This document shows, piece after piece, positions 18,526 to 28,507 of a stretch of 64,000 nucleotides of DNA. The DNA is from Chloroflexus aurantiacus J-10-fl (GTDB lineage: Bacteria > Chloroflexota > Chloroflexia > Chloroflexales > Chloroflexaceae). Under the pieces are notes generated by a model. It was not told the origin of the DNA and ran no database searches. It saw only the letters and a list, made by a program, of their open reading frames with translations. Within the stretch, counting starts at the first letter, position 1. The number at the start of each line of letters is the position of its first letter. Where the stretch lies: NCBI RefSeq assembly GCF_000018865.1, contig NC_010175.1, positions 3,038,001-3,102,000 on the forward strand, given 5' to 3'. The position numbers and the translations under genes were made by a program.

Positions 18526-19281
18526 ATGGAAGCTATCTTTTCGGTCGAAAATCTGTTGGCGCTGGTAACGTTGACGATGATGGAGATTGTGCTTGGCGTT
18601 GATAATATCATCTTCATCAGCATTCTGGCGGGCAAATTGCCCACTGCGCAGCAACGTCCGGCGCGGCAGATCGGTCTGGCCCTGGCGCTGATCACCCGAC
18701 TCCTGTTGTTACTCTCGATTAGCTGGATTGCCGGTCTCACCCAGCCGCTCTTTGAGATCGGGCCGTGGCATGTTACCGGTCGTAGCCTGATTATGCTCGG
18801 TGGTGGTCTGTTCCTTATCTACAAGGCAACGACTGAAATCCACGAGAAGCTGGAGGGGGCTGAGCATACCGAACAATCAGCGGCGGCGACAACGATGCAG
18901 GCGGTGGTCTTTCAGATCATCTTGCTGGACATCGTCTTCTCGCTCGACTCGGTCATTACAGCGGTTGGTATGGCGAATGCGCTGTGGGTGATGATGACTG
19001 CGGTGATCATTGCGGTGGGGGTGATGCTCTTTCTGGCCGAAGGGATTGCAAAGTTTGTCAGCGATCATCCCACGATCAAGATGCTGGCGCTCAGCTTCCT
19101 GTTACTCATCGGTTTTTCGCTGGTTGCCGAAGGCTTTGAACTGCACATTCCGAAGGGGTATATCTACTTCGCGATGGGCTTTTCGGTGATGGTCGAGTTG
19201 CTGAATCTGCGGGTCGCAGCCAGGGCGCGCCAGCCGGTGCAGTTGCATCAACGCTACGACACAACCAAACTGAGCCATTGA
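18526..19281 (+). CDS. terC: TerC family integral membrane protein
   Basis: About 251 residues with seven predicted membrane helices. It carries the TerC family acidic motifs: MEIVLGVDNIIFISILAGKLP in helix 1 and LLDIVFSLDSVITAVGMA in helix 4. Conserved Asp/Asn residues within the membrane are typical of this metal-exporter-like family (TerC, Alx, YceF), which is linked to manganese efflux and tellurite resistance. ATG 18526 is chosen because the conserved region begins there; an upstream ATG at 18487 adds 13 unlikely residues. The 18.5 kb element ends about 90 bases upstream. A lysR gene follows after 4 bases. Confidence 0.9.
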   Translation: MEAIFSVENLLALVTLTMMEIVLGVDNIIFISILAGKLPTAQQRPARQIGLALALITRLLLLLSISWIAGLTQPLFEIGPWHVTGRSLIMLGGGLFLIYKATTEIHEKLEGAEHTEQSAAATTMQAVVFQIILLDIVFSLDSVITAVGMANALWVMMTAVIIAVGVMLFLAEGIAKFVSDHPTIKMLALSFLLLIGFSLVAEGFELHIPKGYIYFAMGFSVMVELLNLRVAARARQPVQLHQRYDTTKLSH

Positions 19282-19285
19282 TCGT

Positions 19286-20212
19286 ATGCTGAATACCGTC
19301 TACTTGCAAACCTTTCTTGCCGTCGTCGAGACGGGTTCGTTTTCAGCCGCCGCCAAGCGACTGCACCTCTCACAACCGGCGGTGAGTCAGCAAATTCGGG
19401 CGTTAGAGGAGCAGGTTGGCGGTGTCCGGCTGTTTCGGCGGAGTGGACAACAGATGGTGCTGACGCTGGCCGGTGAGCAGTTGCTGACCAGCGCCCGTGA
19501 AATGGTAGCCCTGGCCGAACGCACGGTACAGGCGGTCAGTGCGTTGCGCGGTCAGGTTGGTGGGCGGGTGGCGATTGGTTGTCTCGCCGGGGGAGTTGAG
19601 GCATTTCTGCCACATCTGTTGACGATTGTGCAGCGTCAGTATCCGGCGTTGACGGTAGATATCGAGTTGCAGCAGGCTGAGCGTTTGTTTGAAGGACTGG
19701 CCGAGCGGCGCTTTGATCTGGCAATTTTGAGCGATGCACCGCGACGACGTGGTTTCGAGACGCGCTTACTGGCCGGTGAACGGCTGGCATTGACGGCGGT
19801 AATTGGGCATGACCTGTTGCAGCAGGAACAGGTACCAGTCGGTGTGCTTCGTGACTATCCCCTGGCCCTGCCACGTGTCGGCCATCCGTTGCGCCGTTCT
19901 ATCGAAGATGGTCTGCGACGGCGTGGCCTTTCGGTTGGCGAATTGCGTGTTGTCTGTGAAACCGATAGTCCGTTGTTGCTGCGGGCAGCAGTAGAGGCCG
20001 GCCAGGCGCTGGCCTTTTTGCCGGTCAGTGTGCTGCCCACACGTCTGGATCGGCTGGGGGTGGTGGCGTTAGCCGGTCAGCCACTGGTACAGGAGTGGTA
20101 TCTAATACGGTTGCGTGAACGAACGACGGCCCGGATTGTTGATCTGTTGGTCGAATGCCTGTTGGGTGAAGAGGCACGGTCAACGCTCCTGCGCCTGGGC
20201 TTGTCGGCGTGA
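19286..20212 (+). CDS. LysR family transcriptional regulator
   Basis: 308 residues. The N-terminal winged helix-turn-helix is typical (FLAVVETGSFSAAAKRLHLSQPAVSQQIRALEEQVGGVRLFRR). It is followed by a periplasmic-binding-like effector domain (about 90-300) beginning RVAIGCLAGG. LysR regulators usually control a neighbouring gene and themselves. Here the 4-base gap to terC suggests cotranscription with terC. The 121-bp repeat array separates it from the amine oxidase gene. The effector cannot be guessed from the sequence. The related regulators CbbR/CysB share this layout, but no specific assignment is made. Confidence 0.93.
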   Translation: MLNTVYLQTFLAVVETGSFSAAAKRLHLSQPAVSQQIRALEEQVGGVRLFRRSGQQMVLTLAGEQLLTSAREMVALAERTVQAVSALRGQVGGRVAIGCLAGGVEAFLPHLLTIVQRQYPALTVDIELQQAERLFEGLAERRFDLAILSDAPRRRGFETRLLAGERLALTAVIGHDLLQQEQVPVGVLRDYPLALPRVGHPLRRSIEDGLRRRGLSVGELRVVCETDSPLLLRAAVEAGQALAFLPVSVLPTRLDRLGVVALAGQPLVQEWYLIRLRERTTARIVDLLVECLLGEEARSTLLRLGLSA

Positions 20213-20223
20213 CGACGAGAGTC

Positions 20224-20708
20224 TGATCGGCGTGCGTACACGCTCTCGCCAATGAAGGCAGGGCGGGTAGCAGCGGCACAGGCTGTAGCGCCTGGGGTGC
20301 AACCACGGATTGAATGTCGTCAAACCCATAGCCAGATGTACTGGTGATCGGCGTGCGTACACGCTCTCGCCAATGAAGGCAGGGCGGGTAGCAGCGGCAC
20401 AGGCTGTAGCGCCTGGGGTGCAACCACGGGTTGAATGTCGTTACACCCATAGCCAGATGTACTGGTGATCGGCGTGCGTACACGCTTTCGTCTGTGAAGG
20501 CAGGACGGGTAGCAGCGGCGCAGGCTGTAGCGCCTGGGGTGCAACCACGGGTTGAATGCCGTCAAGCCCATAGCCAGATGTACTGGTGATCGGCGTGCGT
20601 ACACGCTCTCGCCAATGAAGGCAGGACGGGTAGCAGCGGCGCAGGCTGTAGCGCCTGGGGTGCAACCACGGATTGAATGTCGTCAAATCCATATCCGGTG
20701 GAGTTGTT
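20224..20708. repeat. four tandem copies of a 121-122 bp unit
   Basis: The landmark GATCGGCGTGCGTACACGCT recurs at 20224, 20346, 20467 and 20588, giving periods of 122, 121 and 121. Copies differ at only a few positions. Each unit junction carries GATGTACTGGTGATCGG. This nearly equals the start of the following amine oxidase gene (GATGTACTGGTGATTGG, from about 20715), so one end of the unit probably derives from that gene's 5' end. Minus-strand frames through the array repeat the same peptide and are by-products. Confidence 0.9.
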
Positions 20709-21926
20709 ATGTACGATGTACTGGTGATTGGAGCGGGTATTGCCGGTTTAGCCGCTGCCCATGCGTTGCAGGCTGCCGGTTTGCAGGTGCTCGTGGTTGA
20801 GGCACGGCAGCGGATTGGCGGTCGTATTTGGACGGATACGCGCTACGGGCCGGTTGAATGTGGGGCTGAGTTTATTCACGGGCAGCGGGCGGCAACCTGG
20901 GAGTTGGTGCGGCGGGCCGGTTTGCCGACTTCGCGGTGGGGCCGTGATCGTCTGTTCGTGGTCGGTGGCCGGATTCTGGTAGACCATTCGTTTGGGCGGT
21001 CGGTGATCGCGCTCTATCAGCATATCTGCGATTATCGTGGCCCTGAGTTGAGTGTTGCCGAACTGATTGAGCAGTCAGCCGCGCCGCCAGAGGTGAAGGT
21101 GCTGGTTGGGCGCTGGCTGGCCAATATTGAAGGCGCTGATCTCAATCGGTTGAGTGCGACCGCGCTGGCCCGTGAACGGCGTTTGAGTACTATCGGCGAA
21201 GATAATTTTCATATCGATTGCGGGTACGAGCGTCTGCTGACGCCGCTCAGCGTCGGTCTGCGGATTGAGCTGGGGGTAGCGGTAACGCTGGTGCGTTGGG
21301 ATGGCGATCAGGTTGAGGTCGAGCTGGCCGATGGGCGACGGCTTCAGGCGCGCTATCTGGTGGTGACGGTGCCCGTTTCATTGCTGCAAGCCGGTATTCC
21401 GGCCTTTGAGCCGCCGCTGCCGGCAGAGAAACAGGTGGCGATAAACGCGATTCCGATGGGGCATGTGACCAAACTGGTGATCTGGTTTGACCGCCAGTTT
21501 TGGCCGGATTTTACGGTGCTGAGCACGGATGGCGTGATTGCGACCTGGTGGCCGGTGCTGAGCGCCCACACGCCCACGCTGATGGGCTATATGGGTGGGC
21601 GGCAGGCATTGACGGTGGCCGATTTGGGGCAAGATGAGGCGATCAGTGTTGCGTTGGGTGAGTTGCAGCACCTGTTTGGGGTGGATGTGAGGCCGTACTA
21701 TCGGGATGGGCGTCTGGTTGACTGGTCGCGCGACCCGTGGAGTCGGGGGGCGTACAGTTACAGTGCAGCCAATACGCCGGCTGCGCGTGTCGCGTTAGCA
21801 GCACCACTCGGTCCCATTCATTTTGCCGGTGAAGCAACGGTGACCGGTGCGGAGATTGCGACGGTGCATGGCGCTTTTGAGAGTGGGCGCCGGGCGGCGC
21901 GGGCGATCCTGCTGGCCCAGAGGTAG
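20709..21926 (+). CDS. flavin-containing amine oxidase family protein
   Basis: 405 residues, FAD-dependent oxidoreductase of the monoamine oxidase/polyamine oxidase/phytoene desaturase-like group. The Rossmann FAD motif is at the N-terminus (VLVIGAGIAGLAAAHALQ), followed by the VVEARQRIGGRIWTD GG-doublet. The C-terminal FAD-contacting block is PIHFAGEATVTGAEIATVHGAFESGRRAA, the typical amine-oxidase ending. ATG 20709 is chosen because the Rossmann strand begins immediately after it. The 121-bp tandem array ends just upstream and may affect its promoter. No signal peptide; the substrate amine is unknown. Confidence 0.9.
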   Translation: MYDVLVIGAGIAGLAAAHALQAAGLQVLVVEARQRIGGRIWTDTRYGPVECGAEFIHGQRAATWELVRRAGLPTSRWGRDRLFVVGGRILVDHSFGRSVIALYQHICDYRGPELSVAELIEQSAAPPEVKVLVGRWLANIEGADLNRLSATALARERRLSTIGEDNFHIDCGYERLLTPLSVGLRIELGVAVTLVRWDGDQVEVELADGRRLQARYLVVTVPVSLLQAGIPAFEPPLPAEKQVAINAIPMGHVTKLVIWFDRQFWPDFTVLSTDGVIATWWPVLSAHTPTLMGYMGGRQALTVADLGQDEAISVALGELQHLFGVDVRPYYRDGRLVDWSRDPWSRGAYSYSAANTPAARVALAAPLGPIHFAGEATVTGAEIATVHGAFESGRRAARAILLAQR

Positions 21927-22045
21927 CAGATTCAAACACACCTCTAACATACCGCTAGTGTATCGTTGGTAGAAAACAGGTACACTACACACAGATACAA
22001 AAGCCCGCAGGGGACACAACAACGTTGCAATGGGAGGCCAGTAAT

Positions 22046-23920
22046 ATGGGCAAGATTGTAGGAATTGACCTTGGCACGACGAACTCGTGCATTGCAGTTA
22101 TGGAAGGTGGCGATGTGGTCGTCATTCCGAACGCGGAAGGCAACCGCACGACGCCATCGGTGGTAGCGTTCGCCAAGAATGGTGAGCGGCTGGTGGGTTT
22201 GACCGCCAAGCGACAGGCGACCATCAACCCAGAAAATACACTGTATTCCGTGAAGCGCTTTATCGGGCGTTCGTTCGACGAAGTGACCGAAGAGCGTGAG
22301 CGTGTGCCGTTCAAAGTGGTGAAGGGGCCACGCAACGATGTACGGATTTACGTACCACAGACGAACAAAGAGTATGCGCCGCAAGAGATCTCGGCAATGG
22401 TCTTGCAGAAGCTGAAAGCCGATGCCGAGGCATTTTTGGGCGAGCCGGTAACGCAGGCCGTGATCACGGTGCCGGCCTACTTCAACGACAGTCAGCGCCA
22501 GGCAACGAAGGATGCCGGTAAGATTGCCGGTCTGGAAGTGCTGCGTATTATCAACGAGCCAACGGCGGCTGCGCTGGCGTATGGCCTGGATAAGAAGAAA
22601 GACGAGACCATCCTGGTCTTCGACCTCGGTGGTGGTACCTTCGACGTGAGCATCCTTGAAGTTGGTGATGGTGTGATCGAGGTCAAGGCGACCAGTGGTG
22701 ATACTCACCTCGGTGGTGATGACTACGACGCAGCCATCGTCAACTGGATCATCGAGGAGTTCCGCAAGGATCAGGGTATTGATCTGAGCAAAGACCGCCA
22801 GGCGCTGCAACGCTTGAAAGAGGCGGCTGAGAAGGCCAAGATGGAACTCAGCTCGATGATGGAGACTGAGATCAACCTGCCCTTCATCACTGCCGATGCG
22901 AGCGGGCCGAAGCATCTGGCGATGAAGCTGACACGGGCGAAGTTCGAGCAGTTGACGGCACACCTGACCGAACGGCTGCGCGAGCCGGTGTTGCGGGCGT
23001 TGAAGGATGCCGGTCTGCAACCCAGCCAGATCGATGAGGTGGTGCTGGTCGGTGGTTCGACCCGGATGCCGGTTGTGCAGGAACTGGTACGCAAGATGCT
23101 CGGCAAGGAGCCGAACAAGAGCGTGAACCCGGACGAGGTGGTCGCGGTCGGTGCGGCAATCCAGGCCGGTGTGTTGGGTGGTGAAGTCAAGGATGTGCTC
23201 TTGCTTGACGTAACGCCGCTCTCGCTCGGTGTCGAGACGCTCGGTGGGGTGATGACGAAGCTGATTGAGCGCAACACGACCATCCCCACCCGCAAGACCG
23301 AGATCTTCTCGACGGCGGCTGATGGGCAGACGGCGGTTGACATTCACATCTTGCAGGGTGAGCGCGAGATGGCAGCCGACAACATCACGTTGGGTCGGTT
23401 CCGCCTCGAAGGAATTCCGCCGGCGCCGCGTGGCGTGCCGCAAATTGAGGTGACCTTCGATATTGACGCGAACGGTATCTTGAACGTGAGCGCACGCGAC
23501 AAAGCGACCGGTAAGGAGCAGCGGATCACGATTACGGCCAGCACGAACCTCTCGAAAGAAGAGGTCGAGCGCATGATCCGCGATGCCCAGGCTCACGCTG
23601 CTGAAGACAAGGCTCGCCGTGAGCTGGTTGAGCTGAAGAACCAGGCCGATAGCCTGGCGTATCAGGCCGAGAAGTCGCTCAAGGAGTTGGGTGATAAGGT
23701 TGACAGCATCGAGCGTGGTCGCATCGAGGGGCTGATCAAGGATCTGCGCGAAGCGATTGCGCAAGAGGATCGCAACCGCATTCAGAAACTCTCGAACGAC
23801 TTGCAGCAGGCGATGTTTAAGGTCTCGCAGGCGGCCTACGGTGATGGCGCTGCGCCGGGTGCCGGTAGCAGTGGTCGCAAAGACGATGGCGTGGTAGAGG
23901 GTGAGTATACCGTGAACTAA
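22046..23920 (+). CDS. dnaK: chaperone protein DnaK (Hsp70)
   Basis: 624 residues, full-length Hsp70. It has the nucleotide-binding domain signatures [10 protein letters not shown]-type start ([16 protein letters not shown]), [14 protein letters not shown] and [12 protein letters not shown], then a substrate domain beginning [18 protein letters not shown]. The C-terminal helical lid ends in a Gly/Ser-rich, acidic tail. ATG 22046 is set by a GGGAGG ribosome site 8 bases upstream. No grpE or dnaJ neighbour is visible, and no CIRCE inverted repeat (TTAGCACTC-N9-GAGTGCTAA) occurs upstream. It is followed by a strong terminator. Confidence 0.98.
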   Translation: MGKIVGIDLGTTNSCIAVMEGGDVVVIPNAEGNRTTPSVVAFAKNGERLVGLTAKRQATINPENTLYSVKRFIGRSFDEVTEERERVPFKVVKGPRNDVRIYVPQTNKEYAPQEISAMVLQKLKADAEAFLGEPVTQAVITVPAYFNDSQRQATKDAGKIAGLEVLRIINEPTAAALAYGLDKKKDETILVFDLGGGTFDVSILEVGDGVIEVKATSGDTHLGGDDYDAAIVNWIIEEFRKDQGIDLSKDRQALQRLKEAAEKAKMELSSMMETEINLPFITADASGPKHLAMKLTRAKFEQLTAHLTERLREPVLRALKDAGLQPSQIDEVVLVGGSTRMPVVQELVRKMLGKEPNKSVNPDEVVAVGAAIQAGVLGGEVKDVLLLDVTPLSLGVETLGGVMTKLIERNTTIPTRKTEIFSTAADGQTAVDIHILQGEREMAADNITLGRFRLEGIPPAPRGVPQIEVTFDIDANGILNVSARDKATGKEQRITITASTNLSKEEVERMIRDAQAHAAEDKARRELVELKNQADSLAYQAEKSLKELGDKVDSIERGRIEGLIKDLREAIAQEDRNRIQKLSNDLQQAMFKVSQAAYGDGAAPGAGSSGRKDDGVVEGEYTVN

Positions 23921-23944
23921 GCGCTCCTATCACCCGTGACTTGC

Positions 23945-23976
23945 AAGTGCGGCAGCTTTTGCTGCCGCACTTTTAC
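23945..23976 (+). terminator. intrinsic terminator of dnaK
   Basis: AAGTGCGGCAGC (23945-23956), loop TTTT and GCTGCCGCACTT (23961-23972) form a perfect 12-bp stem followed by more T residues, 25 bases after the dnaK stop codon. Confidence 0.88.
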
Positions 23977-24383
23977 ATGGGCGATCATGGGTGAGGGGGA
24001 GGCAGGGTTGAGGTCAAATCTTATCTGACACTATTGCCGCATTCATCCGGGTTGTGCCGATGATCGCCACGGAGTGTCAGGGATCACAGCGTATCCGGTG
24101 CCAGACTGTGATGTACCAGGTCGCGTATGATGTGTGATGAGCGAACATTATCTGTCAAGGCGCTCCATGTTTTGCGTGTCGGGATCCAGGCGTACCGCGG
24201 TACCTCCGGTGCATCCGGTCAGGCGTAGGGGCGGGTTCTGAACCCGCCCCTACCAACCGGTTTGGAGATGTAACACCTCTTTCTTGCGCACCGAAGTGGA
24301 ATGCTTGAGGGTGTAGCACGAAGGTGACGGTAGATAGTGTGTCTTGACTTCTGTTAAATGTGATATCAGACCCACTCCTACCC
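23977..24383. other. gap with a GGGGCGGGTT palindrome
   Basis: No gene is supported here. At 24226-24254 the sequence GTAGGGGCGGGTTC...GAACCCGCCCCTAC forms a 14-bp inverted repeat with almost no loop. The same palindrome half, GGGGCGGGTT, makes up the 21-bp tandem array at 36927-37120. The same GAACCCGCCCCTAC end closes that array, so the two sites share an origin. The remainder shows no structure I can name. Confidence 0.55.
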
Positions 24384-27300
24384 TCATCTGCCGCTATCAT
24401 CGCGTAGTGCCAGCGGGAACAGCAGTCCAACCTGCCAGCGAATCAGGCGCGCCATCCAGCGTTGCTTCGGTGAAAGCGGCATAGTGAGCAAAGCCCGATA
24501 ACTACGGATCAGATACAGGGCCGGGGGAGGGGCACCGTTTATCTGCTGAAGGGCTTGCACGGCCAGCTCGTGGGCCTGCCGGGTTTCACCGCTCATCAGC
24601 GCGATACGAGCGGCCAGAACGGTATGCCAGATCTGATCGGCACGGCTGATTCGGTTCGCATCGGTAAACAAATTACTCGCGGCCTGCCATTCGCTCACCG
24701 CTGCGGCAACATCACCGTTCGCCAGATAGAACTCGGCAGCGCTTAAACGACCCCATACCTGCACCTGATGATCGCGGCTACGTTCGCTGCGCATGGCAAT
24801 CTCGCCGGCACCTGCCAATGCTTCAGGTACATCACCGAGTCGTAACTGTACCATTGCCAGCAAAGCACGACATTCGAGCCAGCGGCGAGTTTCGCCGGTT
24901 TGCTGAGCAATGCTCATGCCGAACTGAAGGGCCGCCTGGGCCTGACGCCATTCACTACGGATAAGTGCGGCCAGACCTTGCATCTGGGCTACCCAGGCCA
25001 TTGTCGAGGGATCGTTCAGGCGTTTGGCCAGTCTCATCGCTTTACGGCGGTACAATCGGGCCAGCATTGGTAAGCGATTCAGCGCTATTTCCATACTGGC
25101 GTATGAACGCGCCTGGATTGTCGGTAAGCGGGTGGTTTCGGCCAGATTCATTGCAAACAATAATCTGTAGAGCATCGTCAGCGGGTCGTGCTGGTAATAA
25201 TCGATCTGTACCAGTAGATGAGCAGCGCGGGCAATCTCTACTGCATTCTTGCCTGCCGGTAGGTCTCGTTTGGGGATACCCAGCAGGATGAGAATCTGTT
25301 GAATGACCTCGATGAATAACGACCAGATCAACCTGCGCCGTCTAACAGGTAGGTGGTACCCCAGGTGACGAAGTGCACTCTGTAACAGCCGATAACTCTC
25401 GGCAAGGCGCCCCTGACCGTAGTAGGCCTCTGCCAGCAGTCGTTCCCGGCGCCCAATAACCGATGCTTCTTCGTCGATACCTATCTGGTGAGCCTTGCTC
25501 AGCAGATCAATTGCATTGGCATAATCACCGGTATGTAGTGCCAGTTCTCCCGCCTGTTCGAGAAACGGTTTAGCGCGCAGCGTTTCGCCGGCTGCCTGCC
25601 AGTGGTGAGCAATCGTGATGGCACGTAGAGGGTCGTGTCCAGTATGTTGTTCGAGGTATGCTGCGAGGCGAGCGTGTAGTTGACGGCGCTGGGCAAAACT
25701 CATTAGATTGTAAATGGCTTCGGCAATCGCTGCCGGGCGGAAGGCGTATTGCAGGTGTGGTTCAAAGCGTTCCAGAACAATCAACCCGGCCTGTTGGAGC
25801 GCGAAGAGCTGGCCGGTCAATTGGGCCTCGCTTAGCCCGGATGGGTGAATCGCCGCCAGTGTCGTCGGATCAAATTCGGCGCCGATAATACTGGCTGCTT
25901 TCAGGGTCAGTTGCTGGTCGAGGGTTAACTGATCGAAGCGGCTCGTGATCAATCCCTGTACTGTTGCCGGTAAACGCACCATCTGGAGGGCCGTTTTCGT
26001 TGCTCCTGGCACAAAACGACACATCTGATGCTGGCGCATTAACAGACCGGCATCGCGTAGTGCCTTAGCCAGTTCGAGGCTGAAGAATGGATGCCCTTGG
26101 GTCTGATCGGCAATCATGCGCCAGATTGCTTCATCAACCTGACTGACATCCAGCGCATGGGCGATCAAATCGTGGATCTCTGGCGGACTCAGGCCCTGGA
26201 GCTTGATATGGTCAACCAGGGGGTGATACAGGAAGCGACGCTGCTCCTCGGTCTGGTTGAGTGGTGGTCTTCCGGTCACGATCAGCAAGATGGGGACTGG
26301 CTGTTCGAGCAGATTGATCAGCAAGCTCCAGGTTGGTTCATCGAGCCACTGTACGTCTTCAATTGCGATCATCAGCGGTGCGTGCTCGGCGGCTTTGCTC
26401 AAGACCGCAATTAATCCATCGTGGACACGCCCGGCGTAACCCTGGTCAGGTGACGCTGTGGGGTTAGCTATCGTGGTCAGGTTCGTGGGCCACAACTGAC
26501 GGCTAATATGGTAAATGTCATCGCTGAGGACGGCCAGCCGTACATCGTTGAGTAATTCGAGTAAACCGCTACGAATAGTATGGTAAGGGCTACGGTCGAT
26601 AGCGCGCGCAGTTGCAGAGAGGATAACCGTATTCTGGGCACGGGCCTGATTGAGAAACTCCTGTACCAGGTGTGATTTGCCGATACCGGCTTCGCCGCTG
26701 ATCATCACACCGCCACTCTGCCCGCGTTGCAAGCGGTCGAGGCGGTCGAGCAGCAAAGCCATCTCACTGGTGCGCCCGACAAAAGCGTGGTTGTAACGTG
26801 CCTTGCTGATAAGCTGGCGGTTGGTATCATCAGTGATGTTGAGCACCGGCTGGAAGACGGTTACCGGATCGCTAATGCCGCGCAGGTGTAATGGCGGCAG
26901 GGCGTTGAAGGTGATCCGCTCGCGACAGGCTGCGGCGGTTTCGCCATCGCAGAGGAGCGGTATCTGCTGTTGGCGGGCTGCCTGCATCAGACGGGCGGCG
27001 CGGTTGACAACCGAACCCATCATGGTGTATTCGCGCCGCTCCAGACCGCCCACCGAGCTACAGAGTGCCGGCCCACTCGTCAGGCCGATTGTGCAGGAAA
27101 AACCCAGATTCGAGAGCGTATTGACAATATCGTGAGCAGCTAACACCCCACGTAGTGCATCGTCTTCGTGGGCAAAGGGAGGAAGGCCAAATGCCGCTAA
27201 CAACGTTGGCCCCTTGTTGTCGATGCCCAGACGATTGATACTGCCTTCATAGCGGTAGAGGCAGGTCTGCAGGGCGCGTACTGCCGCTTGCGCTGCCGGT

Positions 27301-28145
27301 AATGGGGTGGTGGCATTCAGATCACCGAGATGGGCAAAGAGTACGGTGACATAACGTTGTTCGGCCAGCCATGCGCTTTGACCGGCATCGATACGGCTCA
27401 AGATCGCTTTCGGAACATACGAGCGTAATAATTCGATTTGCTCCTGATCGATAACCGGTGTGGTGAATGCGCGCAGCGGCACATCGTCGAGTAGGGCGGT
27501 CAAGCGCCAGTGGCTGTCAGATAGAGGCTCGGCCTCGCACCATGGCTGCGCCAGCTCCCAGGCATTGGCGGTAAGGGCAACTTCTCCCGGTGGTGCGGCA
27601 GCTTCGGCTGCACCGGCTGCGCGTACTGCATCACCAACGATCAGGAGTTCCCAGCGGTCGTAGATGCCGCCAAGATGCATCAGGGTGACATCGCCGGCCC
27701 CGATTCCGACACGGGCGCGTAGTCGTCGTGCTGCCTCGTCGATGACTTCCGTGCTCCAGACCGCAGGCGACATCATCATCTGAATTGCCAGACCGCATTG
27801 GATTGCCCGGCGAGTCAATACGGGTAATGGTTCATCACCGTACCAGAGCGCGATCAATCCATCACCGGAAAACTTGATCACATCACCACCGTGGACGGTC
27901 ACGATCCGCACCAGATGACCAAAATAGAGATCGAGAATCTGCGTCAGCTCCTCGGTACCAGCCGGATTGGTGTGGGTCAGATGTTCGGTCAGCGCGGTGA
28001 ATCCTGAGAGGTCGGCAAACAGGATGGCTGCCGGAAACGTCTCTTTTGCCGCTTCAAGGCGGCCATCAGCCCCGATATTTTGTAGCCGTCGCCGGATCAG
28101 GCCGGGAAGGTAGCAGGCCAGTTCAGCGAGATTTGCGAGCATCAT
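24384..28145 (-). CDS. tandem class III cyclase / AAA ATPase / TPR signalling protein
   Basis: About 1250 residues. Residues roughly 35-230 form a class III nucleotidyl cyclase domain with both metal aspartates (FADLSGFTALTEHL and IKFSGDGLIALWY). A second cyclase-like domain follows (about 275-440) in which these positions are changed (FAHLGDL, DNKGPTLLAAFG), so it is probably a non-catalytic partner. Next is a P-loop ATPase (GEAGIGKSHLVQEF) and a long helical repeat region of TPR type. The layout resembles mammalian soluble adenylyl cyclase. ATG 28145 is chosen; a GTG at 28199 would add 18 residues. Likely makes cAMP in response to an unknown cytosolic signal. Confidence 0.87.
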   Translation of the reverse strand: MMLANLAELACYLPGLIRRRLQNIGADGRLEAAKETFPAAILFADLSGFTALTEHLTHTNPAGTEELTQILDLYFGHLVRIVTVHGGDVIKFSGDGLIALWYGDEPLPVLTRRAIQCGLAIQMMMSPAVWSTEVIDEAARRLRARVGIGAGDVTLMHLGGIYDRWELLIVGDAVRAAGAAEAAAPPGEVALTANAWELAQPWCEAEPLSDSHWRLTALLDDVPLRAFTTPVIDQEQIELLRSYVPKAILSRIDAGQSAWLAEQRYVTVLFAHLGDLNATTPLPAAQAAVRALQTCLYRYEGSINRLGIDNKGPTLLAAFGLPPFAHEDDALRGVLAAHDIVNTLSNLGFSCTIGLTSGPALCSSVGGLERREYTMMGSVVNRAARLMQAARQQQIPLLCDGETAAACRERITFNALPPLHLRGISDPVTVFQPVLNITDDTNRQLISKARYNHAFVGRTSEMALLLDRLDRLQRGQSGGVMISGEAGIGKSHLVQEFLNQARAQNTVILSATARAIDRSPYHTIRSGLLELLNDVRLAVLSDDIYHISRQLWPTNLTTIANPTASPDQGYAGRVHDGLIAVLSKAAEHAPLMIAIEDVQWLDEPTWSLLINLLEQPVPILLIVTGRPPLNQTEEQRRFLYHPLVDHIKLQGLSPPEIHDLIAHALDVSQVDEAIWRMIADQTQGHPFFSLELAKALRDAGLLMRQHQMCRFVPGATKTALQMVRLPATVQGLITSRFDQLTLDQQLTLKAASIIGAEFDPTTLAAIHPSGLSEAQLTGQLFALQQAGLIVLERFEPHLQYAFRPAAIAEAIYNLMSFAQRRQLHARLAAYLEQHTGHDPLRAITIAHHWQAAGETLRAKPFLEQAGELALHTGDYANAIDLLSKAHQIGIDEEASVIGRRERLLAEAYYGQGRLAESYRLLQSALRHLGYHLPVRRRRLIWSLFIEVIQQILILLGIPKRDLPAGKNAVEIARAAHLLVQIDYYQHDPLTMLYRLLFAMNLAETTRLPTIQARSYASMEIALNRLPMLARLYRRKAMRLAKRLNDPSTMAWVAQMQGLAALIRSEWRQAQAALQFGMSIAQQTGETRRWLECRALLAMVQLRLGDVPEALAGAGEIAMRSERSRDHQVQVWGRLSAAEFYLANGDVAAAVSEWQAASNLFTDANRISRADQIWHTVLAARIALMSGETRQAHELAVQALQQINGAPPPALYLIRSYRALLTMPLSPKQRWMARLIRWQVGLLFPLALRDDSGR

Positions 28146-28199
28146 GACAAGCGTCCATCGGTGGTTTGATAGCCAACCGCTGCGTCTTGGAATGTCCAC

Positions 28200-28507
28200 G
28201 ATGATATTATTATAGCTGATACAGATTGTTGAGCGATTATTGATCAGCTTTCGGTGTTGTGCAAGTTTTGTTGAATGTATTGCTATTCACAATGTTTCTG
28301 AAGTGTGGCGATGTTCTGTAAGCAAGTGACTTGCGTTAAGGAGAAGCTGAGCCGCGGGTCTTGACCAGAAGCTTATCCAGATCGTCTATTTGGATGCCAG
28401 GTGAAGGTATTGCCTTTACCTGGCTCAGATTTTTCGGATGGGTTGCTGATCAAAGTTGCGAAAACCATTGAGTGTCGATGTGCTGACACAAGGGCAGAGG
28501 GGTTTGA
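28200..28507. other. intergenic gap with an 11-bp stem-loop
   Basis: No gene is seen between the cyclase/ATPase gene and the 28.5 kb hypothetical gene. CCAGGTGAAGG (28397-28407) pairs with CCTTTACCTGG (28413-28423) through one G-T wobble around a 5-base loop. On the plus strand it is followed by a short T-run at 28430-28434. It may mark the end of transcription for the minus-strand module at 28.5-29.7 kb. Confidence 0.4.

Noticed and set aside
20025-20692. Several minus-strand frames repeating MYARRSPVHLAMG
   Set aside because: They are the same peptide read from each unit of the 121-bp tandem array, with no ribosome sites or family likeness.
20224-20708. CRISPR array
   Set aside because: Units of 121 bp are contiguous and near-identical with no unique spacers. 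The 212-bp and 21-bp arrays fail for the same reason. No repeat-spacer pattern of 28-37 bp was found anywhere.
21927-22045. CIRCE operator for HrcA in front of dnaK
   Set aside because: No TTAGCACTC-N9-GAGTGCTAA inverted repeat is present in this gap.
21944-23764. 606-codon minus-strand open frame opposite dnaK
   Set aside because: It is an antisense by-product of dnaK codon bias, a well-known artefact; the plus strand is an unambiguous full-length DnaK.
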